Below are positions 7,960 to 15,494 of a stretch of DNA of 64,000 nucleotides, in pieces. Location: positions 806,001 to 870,000 of the forward strand of contig NC_015064.1 of assembly GCF_000178975.2 (NCBI RefSeq), in the 5' to 3' direction. Made by a program: the position numbers and the translations under genes. The DNA is from Granulicella tundricola MP5ACTX9 (GTDB lineage Bacteria; Acidobacteriota; Terriglobia; Terriglobales; Acidobacteriaceae). Position 1 is the first letter of the stretch; each line of letters starts with the position of its first letter. Under the pieces are notes generated by a model. The model saw nothing but the letters and a program-made list of their open reading frames with translations. It had not been told where the DNA came from and ran no database searches.

Positions 7960-9003
7960 TTGAGTATGAATGTGGCTGAGAGTGTTGCTGTGTCGCCTGT
8001 ACCGCTTTCGGCTCCTGAGCCGATCTTCAACTGCCCTGAGTGCAGCCATTGGCTTGCGCCGGGGACGCTGGCTTGCCCGGACTGTCATGCGATCGTCTAT
8101 GCGCAGCATATGAAGGCGATTGCTACGGCGGCTCTGGCGGAAGAGGGCGAGAAGCACTGGGCGGAGGCGAGGGAGATCTGGCGGCAGGGGCTCGGGTGGC
8201 TGCCCGCCGAGACGAAGCAGTACGACGCGGTGGTGGAGCGGATGACGCTGCTCGACGGGCGGATCAGGGGCGCGGAGGATACGAAGGCGAAGTGGACGAA
8301 ACGGCTTGGGCCGCTGGCTCCAGTTGTTTTCTTCCTGGCCAAGGCTAAGAGCTTTTTGTTCATCCTGTTTAAGTTGAAGTTTCTGCTGAGCTTTGTGGGG
8401 TTCTTTGCGATCTACTGGGCTCTGTTTGGGTGGCGGTTCGGGTTGGGGTTTACGCTCTCGATCCTGGTTCATGAGATGGGGCACTATGTGGCAGCGCGGA
8501 GGCGCGGGCTGAAGGTTGATCTGCCGGTGTTTCTGCCGGGGCTTGGCGCCTATGTGCGGTGGTACTCGATGGGGATCAACCTGGAGGAGCTGTCGAGCAT
8601 CGCGCTCGCCGGGCCGTTCTTCGGGCTGATCTTTGCGGTGGCGTGCGGGGCGGTGGCGAAGTTTTCCGTCGGGACGACGCAGGAGCTGTTCAGCGCGCTG
8701 GCGCATGTGACGGCGTGGCTGAACCTGCTGAACCTGATCCCGGTGTTCGGGCTGGATGGGGCACAGGCGACGTATGCGCTCGACAAGATGCAGCGTTGGC
8801 TGATCCTGGCGAGCGCGCTGATCTTCTTCGGGCTCTCCCAGGAGTGGATGCTGCTGGGAGTGGCGGCGGGGATGGGCTGGCGGCTTTGGACGGGGGATGT
8901 GCCGGAGAAGCCGGGGACCGGAACGTTTCTGCGGTACGTGCTGTTGATCTTCGCGCTGGGAATCGTGGTTTATGTGTTCCCGGATACTACGCGGCGGTTC
9001 TAA
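7960..9003 (+). CDS. M50-family (site-2-protease-like) membrane metalloprotease with N-terminal zinc ribbon
   Basis: A 347-residue protein. An N-terminal zinc ribbon has four Cys (25, 28, 39, 42 in CPEC...CPDC). A helical region follows, then a multi-helix membrane domain with HEMGH at 171-175, the zinc-binding HExxH of M50 proteases, and a downstream NLIPVFGLDGAQ segment matching the second metal-ligand motif (N-P-x-x-x-L-D-G type). Such enzymes cut substrates within the membrane, often in signalling. Translation may start at TTG 7960 (8 bases after AGAGAG) or ATG 7966. It ends the probable operon with the HtrA protease. Confidence 0.85.
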   Translation: MSMNVAESVAVSPVPLSAPEPIFNCPECSHWLAPGTLACPDCHAIVYAQHMKAIATAALAEEGEKHWAEAREIWRQGLGWLPAETKQYDAVVERMTLLDGRIRGAEDTKAKWTKRLGPLAPVVFFLAKAKSFLFILFKLKFLLSFVGFFAIYWALFGWRFGLGFTLSILVHEMGHYVAARRRGLKVDLPVFLPGLGAYVRWYSMGINLEELSSIALAGPFFGLIFAVACGAVAKFSVGTTQELFSALAHVTAWLNLLNLIPVFGLDGAQATYALDKMQRWLILASALIFFGLSQEWMLLGVAAGMGWRLWTGDVPEKPGTGTFLRYVLLIFALGIVVYVFPDTTRRF

Positions 9004-9006
9004 GGG

Positions 9007-9552
9007 CTAGAGGGGCATCTGGTGGGTGGTGGCGGGGTTTTCTACCTTGTCCAGGACTTCCAGTTTGACCTTGGCTACGCCGGCGTTGATGATGCCGAGT
9101 TGTTTGGCTGCGCCGGAGGATAGATCAATGATACGGCTGGGGGTCATGGTGCCGCGGTCGTTGATCTTGACGATGACGGATTTGCCGGTGTTGACGGCGG
9201 TGACCTTGACGCGGGTGCCGAAGGGCAGGGTGCGGTGGCAGGCGGTGAGGAGGGTCTCGTTGAAGGTCTCGCCGCTGGCGGTCTTTTTGCCGTTCCACAT
9301 GGAGCCGTACCAGGAGGCCATGCCGGTTCCGGCGAGGCGCAGGGGGTGCAATGCCTTGGTGAGGACGGGTGCGACACTGGCGTGGATGCGGGCGGCGACG
9401 GGAAGCTTTTTGGCTACGGAGTTACCGGCTACCGGCACGAGGGCGGGCGGATTCACCATGGGGGCTACGGTCGCGATGGGAGCTGTCGCGGGGACGGGAG
9501 TGGGGAGTGAGAACAGAGTCGTCACGGCCATGCACGCTGCGATGAGATCCAT
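9007..9552 (-). CDS. rlpA: RlpA-like exported protein (double-psi beta-barrel)
   Basis: A 181-residue protein with a signal peptide (MDLIAACMAVTTLFSLPTPV) and a C-terminal RlpA double-psi barrel: GMASWYGSMWNGKKTASGE, then LPFGTRVKV and VKINDRGTM...RIIDLS. The conserved E, H and D positions (GETFNE, ACHRTLPFG, NDRGTM) match RlpA, a septal peptidoglycan lytic transglycosylase in Pseudomonas. There is no SPOR domain. ATG 9552 is chosen because it begins the signal peptide; a longer frame to 9606 adds a non-signal N-terminus. Its stop lies 4 bases from the end of the convergent M50 gene. Confidence 0.88.
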   Translation of the reverse strand: MDLIAACMAVTTLFSLPTPVPATAPIATVAPMVNPPALVPVAGNSVAKKLPVAARIHASVAPVLTKALHPLRLAGTGMASWYGSMWNGKKTASGETFNETLLTACHRTLPFGTRVKVTAVNTGKSVIVKINDRGTMTPSRIIDLSSGAAKQLGIINAGVAKVKLEVLDKVENPATTHQMPL

Positions 9553-9878
9553 CTTGAGATATTGAAGCAAACCATCTCCATGCCGGTGATGTTCCGGCCC
9601 ACCCATAAGTTTACCGGTATTCGCCCAAAAAGCCTACCTTTGGGCGTGACTTTTGCATGGGAAAAGCGGTGTTTCTTTTATGGGAATGGCTTGATTTATG
9701 CGGAGATCTGTGGGTGTTTTCTAGGGCTTTCTGAGTTGTCAGGGTCTCGGTAAGGAGTTTAAAGAGAGGAATCAAAGTAGTAACGGGCGGGCTGCGGGCG
9801 TAACCTGCGCGGGGTGTTTTCGGCGTCTTGAGGAAGCGGGTTTGCTGACGGGGGCGTGGTGCGGATAGGGTCTAAGGT
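9553..9878. other. Intergenic region without a credible gene
   Basis: The 326 bases between the divergent rlpA and SDR genes hold no frame with normal codon use or a recognisable product. The right part is G-rich and should contain the promoter of the SDR gene; the left part the rlpA promoter. I see no clear hairpin or operator. Confidence 0.5.
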
Positions 9879-10694
9879 ATGAGCGAGATGAACGGTGTTG
9901 TGATGTCGCTGGCCGGTAAGGTGGCTTTGATTACGGGTGGGTCGCGTGGCATTGGTGCGGCTACGGTGAGGATGTTTCGGGCGGCGGGCGCGCGGGTGGT
10001 GTTTAGCTACCAAGCGGCCCAGGAGCAGGCGGAGGCGCTGGTAGTGGAGTGTGGTGGCGAGGAGGTCTGCCGGGCGGTGAGGCAGGCACTGGCTACGCCG
10101 GCGGATGGGGCTGCGCTGGTGGCGGCGGCCGTGGAGGCGTTTGGTCGGGTGGATTGCCTGATCGTGAACCATGGGATCTGGCCCGCGCACGATCAGCCGA
10201 TTGCGACGATGACGGATGAACAGTGGCGGGGGACGATCTCGATCAATCTGGATAGTGTGTTTGGGCTGGTGAGGGCGGGGGTGGCAGCGATGCAGACCCA
10301 GGTCCGAGAGTCCGGACCTGGGGCACCCAGCTCTGTAAAGGGGCATATTGTGCTGATTGCTTCTACGGCGGCGCAGCGGGGGGAGGCGTTTCATGCGGAC
10401 TATGCGGCTAGTAAGGGGGCGCTGATCTCGCTGACGAAGAGCTTGTCCAGCGAGCTGGCGGGGCAGGGGATTCTTTGCAACTGCGTGGCTCCGGGGTGGG
10501 TGGGGACGGAGATGTCGCTTGCAGCCCTGAGCGATCCGGAGACGTCCAAGAAGGCGACGGCGTTGATTCCGCTGGGACGGATTGGGTCTGTGGAGGAGAT
10601 TGCCGGGCCGGTGCTGTTTCTGTGTACTCCGCTGGCTGGGTTTGTCTCCGGCGAGATCTTCAATGTGAACGGCGGGGCTGTGCTGGTTGGGTGA
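9879..10694 (+). CDS. SDR-family oxidoreductase (FabG-like) with a repeat-derived insertion
   Basis: A 271-residue short-chain dehydrogenase: NAD(P)-binding LITGGSRGIGAATV, NHG in place of the usual NAG, catalytic Ser in LIASTAA and YAASK for Tyr and Lys. The C-terminal GxxxNVNGG motif is also typical. Substrate unknown. Between the helix ending in VAAMQ and the catalytic strand GHIVLIAS it has about 12 extra residues (140-151, TQVRESGPGAPS) encoded by a palindromic repeat also found in glmS and at 61070-61105. ATG 9879 or 9888 could be the start. It overlaps no gene and is followed 13 bases later by an exported protein. Confidence 0.88.
   Translation: MSEMNGVVMSLAGKVALITGGSRGIGAATVRMFRAAGARVVFSYQAAQEQAEALVVECGGEEVCRAVRQALATPADGAALVAAAVEAFGRVDCLIVNHGIWPAHDQPIATMTDEQWRGTISINLDSVFGLVRAGVAAMQTQVRESGPGAPSSVKGHIVLIASTAAQRGEAFHADYAASKGALISLTKSLSSELAGQGILCNCVAPGWVGTEMSLAALSDPETSKKATALIPLGRIGSVEEIAGPVLFLCTPLAGFVSGEIFNVNGGAVLVG
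10294..10329 (-). repeat. Palindromic repeat copy 1, in frame inside the SDR gene
   Basis: A 36-bp palindrome reading, on the minus strand, GGGTGCCCCAGGTCC, then GGACTCTC, then GGACCTGGGTCT. The same pattern (GGGTGCCCCA, GTC arm, short loop, GAC arm, TGGGT) recurs at 51060-51092 and 61070-61105. Its length is a multiple of three and it leaves the SDR frame open. Confidence 0.72.
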
Positions 10695-10707
10695 AAGAGG
10701 AACTGCG

Positions 10708-11556
10708 ATGAAGGGTTTGCTGCTGGCTTTGGTGTTGGTTGGGACGGGTCGTGGGGCTGTGGCGCAGCAGGGCGCGCAGGAGATGAAGAGTGCGGCACCG
10801 GCTTCGCGGCCTGGGGAGACGCAGGAGCAGAAGGGCAAACGCCTGCTGGACGAGATGCTGAAGGCGCTGGGGGGTGATGCTTGGCTGAATCGGGGGACCG
10901 TGTACGACGAGGGGCAGGTGGCGTCGTTCTTTCGTGGGCAGCCTACAGGCGCGGTGACCCGGTTTGAGGAGTGGAAGCGGCTGGAGACGGCGGGGTCGCC
11001 GGAGGTGACGCGGATTGAATTCCTGACAATCAAGGGGATGATCAAGCCGGGAATGAAGCGGGATGTGGCGCACCTCTGGACGGCAGACCAGGGTGTCGAG
11101 TTGACCTACAAGGGCAAGACGCTGCTGCCGAAGCCGCAGGTGGAGGACTACATGCGGCGGCGTGGGCATACGCTGGATGCGGTGATGAAGGACCTGATCA
11201 AGCAGCCGGGGGTGATTGTGATCGCAGAGGGGATTGGAATGCGGGACCGGCTGCCGGTGGATAAGGTGACGGTGCTCACGGCGAACAATGACGCGGTGAC
11301 GCTGGAGCTGGATCAGCACTCGCACCTGCCGGTGCAGCGGGCGTTCGAGTGGCGGAATGAGCAGTTCAAGGATCATGACATCGACGAAGAGGTCTACGGC
11401 GACTGGCGCTACTACCAGGGGATTGCGACGCCGATGAATATGACGCGCTACCGCAATGGCGACATGGTGGACCAGACGTTTTACGTGAAGGTGAAGTACG
11501 GCGAGCCGATGGGAGCGGAGCTGTTCGACCCGGAGAAGCCGCTGCTGAAGAAGTAG
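10708..11556 (+). CDS. Exported protein, probably LolA/LolB-like fold
   Basis: A 282-residue protein with a signal peptide (MKGLLLALVLVGTGRGAVAQ). The mature part begins with a helix containing LLDEMLKALGGDAWLN, then many beta strands with EFLTIKGMIKPGM and YYQGIATPMNMTRY, a pattern common in acidobacterial proteins of the outer-membrane lipoprotein-sorting (LolA-like) superfamily. ATG 10708 is chosen because AAAGAGGAA lies 6 bases upstream and the signal peptide begins here. It follows an SDR gene and precedes fabZ, so it may be part of the outer-membrane lipid unit. Exact role unknown. Confidence 0.75.
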   Translation: MKGLLLALVLVGTGRGAVAQQGAQEMKSAAPASRPGETQEQKGKRLLDEMLKALGGDAWLNRGTVYDEGQVASFFRGQPTGAVTRFEEWKRLETAGSPEVTRIEFLTIKGMIKPGMKRDVAHLWTADQGVELTYKGKTLLPKPQVEDYMRRRGHTLDAVMKDLIKQPGVIVIAEGIGMRDRLPVDKVTVLTANNDAVTLELDQHSHLPVQRAFEWRNEQFKDHDIDEEVYGDWRYYQGIATPMNMTRYRNGDMVDQTFYVKVKYGEPMGAELFDPEKPLLKK

Positions 11557-11579
11557 GGCGGTTTATACTCGTGTCTGCC

Positions 11580-12113
11580 ATGAGTGAGACTGAAACCGCC
11601 CCGACTGCGACCGAAACGGCTACGCCGCCTGCCTATAAACAGACGATGGATATAACCGAGATTATGGCGATCCTGCCGCATCGGTATCCGTTTCTGCTGA
11701 TCGACCGCGTGATTGAGATCGAGCGTAAGCAGCGGATCGTCGCAATCAAGAACGTGACGGTGAACGAGCCGCACTTCACGGGACACTTCCCGGACTATCC
11801 GATCATGCCGGGCGTCCTGATGGTGGAGGCGATCGCGCAGACTGGTGGCGCGCTGCTGCTGACGGAGATTGAAGACCGCGACCAGAAGCTGATGGTGTTT
11901 ACGGGGATCGAGAGCGCTCGTTTCCGCCGGCCGGTTACGCCGGGCGACCAGCTTCGCATTGAGGTGAAGGTGGTGAACTGGCGGACGCGTGTGGTGAAGA
12001 TGGCCGGCGTGATCACGGTGGACGGCAAGGTGGTCTGCGATGCGACGGTTACCTGCGCGTTGACGGATCGGCCTAAGAAGGCGGCTGCTGCGAGTGCGGA
12101 GAGCGCGGAGTGA
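11580..12113 (+). CDS. fabZ: 3-hydroxyacyl-ACP dehydratase FabZ
   Basis: A 177-residue hot-dog-fold enzyme that dehydrates 3-hydroxyacyl-ACP in fatty acid synthesis. It has LPHRYPFLLIDRV, the active-site His69 in FTGHFPDYPIMPG and the catalytic Glu83 in MVEAIAQTGG. An N-terminal Thr/Ala-rich extension of about 20 residues precedes the domain. ATG 11580 is preferred; GTG 11571 would add three residues. The last codons overlap the lpxA start (GTGA), as in many fabZ-lpxA operons, linking fatty acid and lipid A synthesis. Confidence 0.94.
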   Translation: MSETETAPTATETATPPAYKQTMDITEIMAILPHRYPFLLIDRVIEIERKQRIVAIKNVTVNEPHFTGHFPDYPIMPGVLMVEAIAQTGGALLLTEIEDRDQKLMVFTGIESARFRRPVTPGDQLRIEVKVVNWRTRVVKMAGVITVDGKVVCDATVTCALTDRPKKAAAASAESAE

Positions 12114-12895
12114 GCGTTCATTCGACCGCGATCATCGAGGCGGGAGCCGTGGTGCCGGAGAGTTGCACGATTGGGCCTTACTGCACGATCGGCAAGGATG
12201 TCGTGCTGGGCGAGGAGTGCGAGCTGATCTCGCATGTGGTGCTGGCGGGGCATACGACGCTGGGGCGCGGGAACAAGGTGTTCTCGTTTGCGTGTATCGG
12301 GATTGCTCCGCAGGACCTGAAGTACAAGGACGAGCCTACGCGGGTAGTGCTGGGCGATGACAATGTGATTCGGGAGTATGTGACGATCTCGCGTGGGACC
12401 GTGGGCGGCGGCGGGCTGACGACGGTGGGCGATGGCTGCCTGATCATGGCGTACACGCATATTGGGCATGATTCTTCGATTGGGAATGGGTGCATTCTGG
12501 CCAACTCGGCTACGCTGGCGGGGCATGTAACGGTGGAGGACTATGCGGTGGTGGGGGCGCTTTGTCCCGTGCATCAGTTTTGCCGGATCGGGAAGTATGC
12601 GTACATTGGCGGTGGCACGACGATCACGCAGGATGTGCTGCCGTTCTCGCTGACGTCGATCGCTCGGGATAACCATGCGTATGGGCTGAATAAGGTGGGG
12701 CTGGAACGGCGAGGGTTTACGCCGGAGCAATTGAAGGAGCTGCGTGGGGCTTATCGGCTGATTACGGCGGGGAAGATGAATGTGTCGCAGGCTCTCGAAG
12801 AGCTGCGCGGGCGGATCGCAGCAGGTGAGGTGGGCGAGCATGTGAAGTACCTGGTGGAGTTTGTGGGGAAGAGCGAGCGGGGCGTGATCCGGTAA
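12110..12895 (+). CDS. lpxA: Acyl-ACP--UDP-N-acetylglucosamine O-acyltransferase
   Basis: A 261-residue left-handed beta-helix protein built from hexapeptide repeats, catalysing the first step of lipid A synthesis. The catalytic His lies in AYTHIGHDSSIGN, and the C-terminal helical part (KVGLERRGFTPEQLKELRGA) is typical of LpxA. It starts at GTG within the fabZ stop region and ends TAATG, sharing one base with the next gene. The lpxA-lpxI neighbourhood is interrupted by two small genes not known from lipid A synthesis. Confidence 0.95.
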   Translation: MSVHSTAIIEAGAVVPESCTIGPYCTIGKDVVLGEECELISHVVLAGHTTLGRGNKVFSFACIGIAPQDLKYKDEPTRVVLGDDNVIREYVTISRGTVGGGGLTTVGDGCLIMAYTHIGHDSSIGNGCILANSATLAGHVTVEDYAVVGALCPVHQFCRIGKYAYIGGGTTITQDVLPFSLTSIARDNHAYGLNKVGLERRGFTPEQLKELRGAYRLITAGKMNVSQALEELRGRIAAGEVGEHVKYLVEFVGKSERGVIR

Positions 12896-13140
12896 TGCCC
12901 ACGGTGCTGAGGGTTGGACCTTATCGGTTCTACTTTTACTCAGAAGAAGGGAAGGAGCCGCCTCACGTTCACGTTGAAGCCGGTGAGAAGAAAGCGAAGT
13001 ATTGGATTACTCCCGTAGAATTGCAGAAGAACGAAGGCTTCCGTAGCGGGGAGAGAAGGGAGATCGAGCAGATTCTTCACCAGAATCTCACTTCGATCCT
13101 GAGTAAATGGAATGAATACTTCAAGATCAATACCGACTGA
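12895..13140 (+). CDS. DUF4160-family small protein
   Basis: An 81-residue protein with the DUF4160 pattern: YRFYFYSEEG, PPHVHVEAG and a C-terminal segment ending LSKWNEYF. The start ATG shares a base with the lpxA stop (TAATG). From general knowledge, DUF4160 and DUF2442 genes often stand side by side and are suspected to form a toxin-antitoxin-like pair; the next gene has a DUF2442-like N-terminus. Base composition is lower in GC than the flanking lpx genes, suggesting acquisition. Function not established. Confidence 0.82.
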   Translation: MPTVLRVGPYRFYFYSEEGKEPPHVHVEAGEKKAKYWITPVELQKNEGFRSGERREIEQILHQNLTSILSKWNEYFKINTD

Positions 13141-13858
13141 AGTGATGGTGGATGATTCCGTACTGCGGGTCCGTTTTGAAGACGGCACGGAAGCTACTTC
13201 CCCAGTCCAGCGATTTCCTCGTTTGCTGCACGCGACTCCGAAAGAGCGGAGTGTATGGAGAATCATTGGCAAGGGCGATGGGATCCATTGGCCTGAGATT
13301 GATGAAGATATTTCCATCCGTTCTCTTCGTGGGGAGATGCCGCTAGCGACTGCTTCGTCCGAGAAGATTGAAGAGGTGCTCAAGCTCACTGGGGAGATTT
13401 ACAAAGCCTCCCACCGGCTCCGTGAGATTTCTGGAGGACGATCCTTTACACCGGACGGACACTTCGTTGCTGCGGTCGGGAAGGTGGTTGCGGAATATAT
13501 CTATGATCTTCGTCCGGTCTCGGATGATGTGCGTTTTGTAGACGCGGTCAGCAGTTCCGGCGCATCGGTCCAGATCATGCTGGCTGGTCCAACAGGGACG
13601 AAGTTTGGAATCCGCTGGTCAAAGGGTTCTAGTTCTTCGCACGCAGATATTTTGCTTTGTCTGAAGCTCACGGCCGAAGGATTTCAGGAGATTTACAACG
13701 GCTCCTTTCCTGTTGAGTTGGTCGAGGGTAAACCAGCGGGTCAGGTTCAGATATCCGTAAAGCGCCTCATAGAACATAACCCTGCGTTGCTGGAAAAAGC
13801 GCACAGCTTCGCCAGCATCAACGGCTTTCTTCCAGCTCAACTCGCAAATGTCGCCTGA
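13112..13858 (+). CDS. DUF2442-like protein with an extra C-terminal domain
   Basis: A 248-residue protein. The first 80 or so residues (VDDSVLRVRFEDGTEATSP, then WRIIGKGDGIHWPEIDEDIS) match the DUF2442 pattern. A helix follows and then a C-terminal domain of about 130 residues with GHFVAAVGKVVAEYIYDL and GPTGTKFGIRWSK, resembling an uncharacterised domain (I recall DUF6998). Its start lies 29 bases inside the DUF4160 gene and its end overlaps lpxI by 11 bases. Codon use is less GC-rich than in the neighbours. DUF2442 proteins are usually about 80-100 residues, so this is a fusion. Confidence 0.72.
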   Translation: MNTSRSIPTEVMVDDSVLRVRFEDGTEATSPVQRFPRLLHATPKERSVWRIIGKGDGIHWPEIDEDISIRSLRGEMPLATASSEKIEEVLKLTGEIYKASHRLREISGGRSFTPDGHFVAAVGKVVAEYIYDLRPVSDDVRFVDAVSSSGASVQIMLAGPTGTKFGIRWSKGSSSSHADILLCLKLTAEGFQEIYNGSFPVELVEGKPAGQVQISVKRLIEHNPALLEKAHSFASINGFLPAQLANVA

Positions 13859-14714
13859 GTCCGGGGTGGGTAGGCTGGGGTTGATTGCAGGGAATGGGCG
13901 GTTTCCTTTTCTGCTGCTGGATGCGGCGCGGGCGCATGGGTTGGATGTTGTCGTTGCGGCGATCAAAGAAGAAACGGATGTGGAGATGGATGAGCGGGCG
14001 GCGCTCGACGCCGGCGTGCGGGTGCATTGGATGTCGCTGGGGGAGCTTTCAAAGCTGATCGAGACGTTCCGGGCTGAGGGCGTGACTCGAGCCGTAATGG
14101 CGGGGCAGGTGAAGCATAAGCAGATCTTTTCGAGCATTCGGCCGGACTGGCGGCTGGCGAAGCTGCTGCTGAATCTGAGGACTCGGAATACGGATATGCT
14201 GCTGGGTGCGGTAGCCAAGGTGCTGGGAGATGAAGGAATCGAGTTGATCTCTTCCACGGCCTACCTGGAGCCTCTGCTGGCGACAGTGGGGGTGATGGGT
14301 GCGCGGATGCCCACTGAGGATGAGCGCAAGGATATCGAGTATGGGATGACGGTGGCTCGAGGGATTGCGGGGTTCGACCTGGGGCAGACGGTGGTGGTGG
14401 CGGCGCAGGCGTGCGTGGCGGTGGAGGCGATGGAGGGGACCGACGCGACGATCGCTCGGGCTGGGGAACTCTTCCGGACGCTGGGTGACGGGGATGCGAC
14501 GCTGAGCCGTGCGCTGACGGTGGTGAAGGTGGCTAAGCCAAACCAGGATATGCGCTTCGACGTGCCGGTGGTGGGGGTGCCAACGATTGCGGCGATGAAG
14601 GATGCGGGGGCGACTTGCCTGTGCGTGGAGGCGGGTAGGACGTTGCTGTTCGACCGCGCGGCCATGGTGGCGGCTGCGGATGCGGCAGGGATCGCCTTGG
14701 TGGGCCGGGAGTAA
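13848..14714 (+). CDS. lpxI: UDP-2,3-diacylglucosamine diphosphatase LpxI
   Basis: A 288-residue LpxI/DUF1009 protein that hydrolyses UDP-2,3-diacylglucosamine to lipid X, replacing LpxH in many bacteria. Typical are RLGLIAGNGRFPFLLLDAAR at the N-terminus, the middle GQVKHKQIF, and C-terminal KPNQDMRFDVPVVGVPTI, a catalytic region containing the key Asp. It begins 11 bases inside the preceding DUF2442-like gene, so expression of lipid A synthesis is physically tied to that cassette. Confidence 0.94.
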   Translation: MSPESGVGRLGLIAGNGRFPFLLLDAARAHGLDVVVAAIKEETDVEMDERAALDAGVRVHWMSLGELSKLIETFRAEGVTRAVMAGQVKHKQIFSSIRPDWRLAKLLLNLRTRNTDMLLGAVAKVLGDEGIELISSTAYLEPLLATVGVMGARMPTEDERKDIEYGMTVARGIAGFDLGQTVVVAAQACVAVEAMEGTDATIARAGELFRTLGDGDATLSRALTVVKVAKPNQDMRFDVPVVGVPTIAAMKDAGATCLCVEAGRTLLFDRAAMVAAADAAGIALVGRE

Positions 14715-14841
14715 TGCGGCTGGCGTAGAATTGCGTTGTCCTCAGTCATGCAGGCAAAGGCGACCGGAGAGTCCAAAGCGCTTGCGTGTTCGTACATGGG
14801 ACAGGGCTATGAGCAAGGCCAAGATCTAACAGGAGAGTGCG

Positions 14842-15393
14842 ATGCGTAAGTTGGTATTGAGTTTGGTGGTTGCCGGTGGAGTCGCTGCCGGTCTGTGCGG
14901 GATGAAGGCTTATGGGTTTGGCGGAGTGGATTCGCCGCTGCAGCCTGGTGCTACGGCGCCTAACTTCTCGCTGCCTTCGCAGACGGACTCGATGGTGAGC
15001 CTGAAGGACTACAAGGGCAAGTACGTGGTGCTGTACTTCTACCCGAAGGATCAGACGACGGGCTGCACGATCGAGGCGCATAACTTTGAGCGCGATACGG
15101 CGAAGTATGCGGCGCTGAACGCTGTCGTGCTGGGTGTGAGCCTGGATACGGTGGAGAGCCACAAGACGTTCTGCTCCAAGGACGGGCTGAACTTCAAGCT
15201 GCTGGCGGACCCGGAGCACAAGGTGATCGACGCATACGGCGTGCCGGTGGCGACGATGGGCACGAACCAGTATGCCAAGCGCGATACGTTCCTCATCGGA
15301 CCGGACGGCAAGGTGCTGAAGTTCTGGGAGGTCAAGGCGATCCAGGGACACAGCGACGAGGTTCTTGCCGCGATCCAGGACGCGAAGAAGTAG
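14842..15393 (+). CDS. Exported peroxiredoxin (BCP/PrxQ type)
   Basis: A 183-residue peroxiredoxin that reduces peroxides. An N-terminal signal peptide (MRKLVLSLVVAGGVAAGLCG) suggests the periplasm. The peroxidatic Cys75 lies in FYPKDQTTGCT, where Thr replaces the usual Pro of TPGCT. The usual BCP resolving Cys five residues later is missing; Cys111 (KTFCSKDG) is the likely resolving residue. AGGAGAG lies 8 bases before the ATG. A strong terminator follows at 15424-15460. Confidence 0.9.
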   Translation: MRKLVLSLVVAGGVAAGLCGMKAYGFGGVDSPLQPGATAPNFSLPSQTDSMVSLKDYKGKYVVLYFYPKDQTTGCTIEAHNFERDTAKYAALNAVVLGVSLDTVESHKTFCSKDGLNFKLLADPEHKVIDAYGVPVATMGTNQYAKRDTFLIGPDGKVLKFWEVKAIQGHSDEVLAAIQDAKK

Positions 15394-15423
15394 TTTTATC
15401 GGAAACGATACAGGCAGACGCAG

Positions 15424-15460
15424 AAAGGCCCGGACTCTCTCAGAGAGACCGGGCCTTTTT
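15424..15460 (+). terminator. Rho-independent terminator of the peroxiredoxin gene
   Basis: AAAGGCCCGG pairs with CCGGGCCTTT around an inner CTCTCTCAGAGAG self-complementary segment, followed by a T tract. It begins about 30 bases after the peroxiredoxin stop. The opposing histone-like gene ends just to the right, so it may also serve that side. Confidence 0.85.
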
Positions 15461-15494
15461 GCTTGCCTTGACTACGTTTTACAGCGGGTGAATG

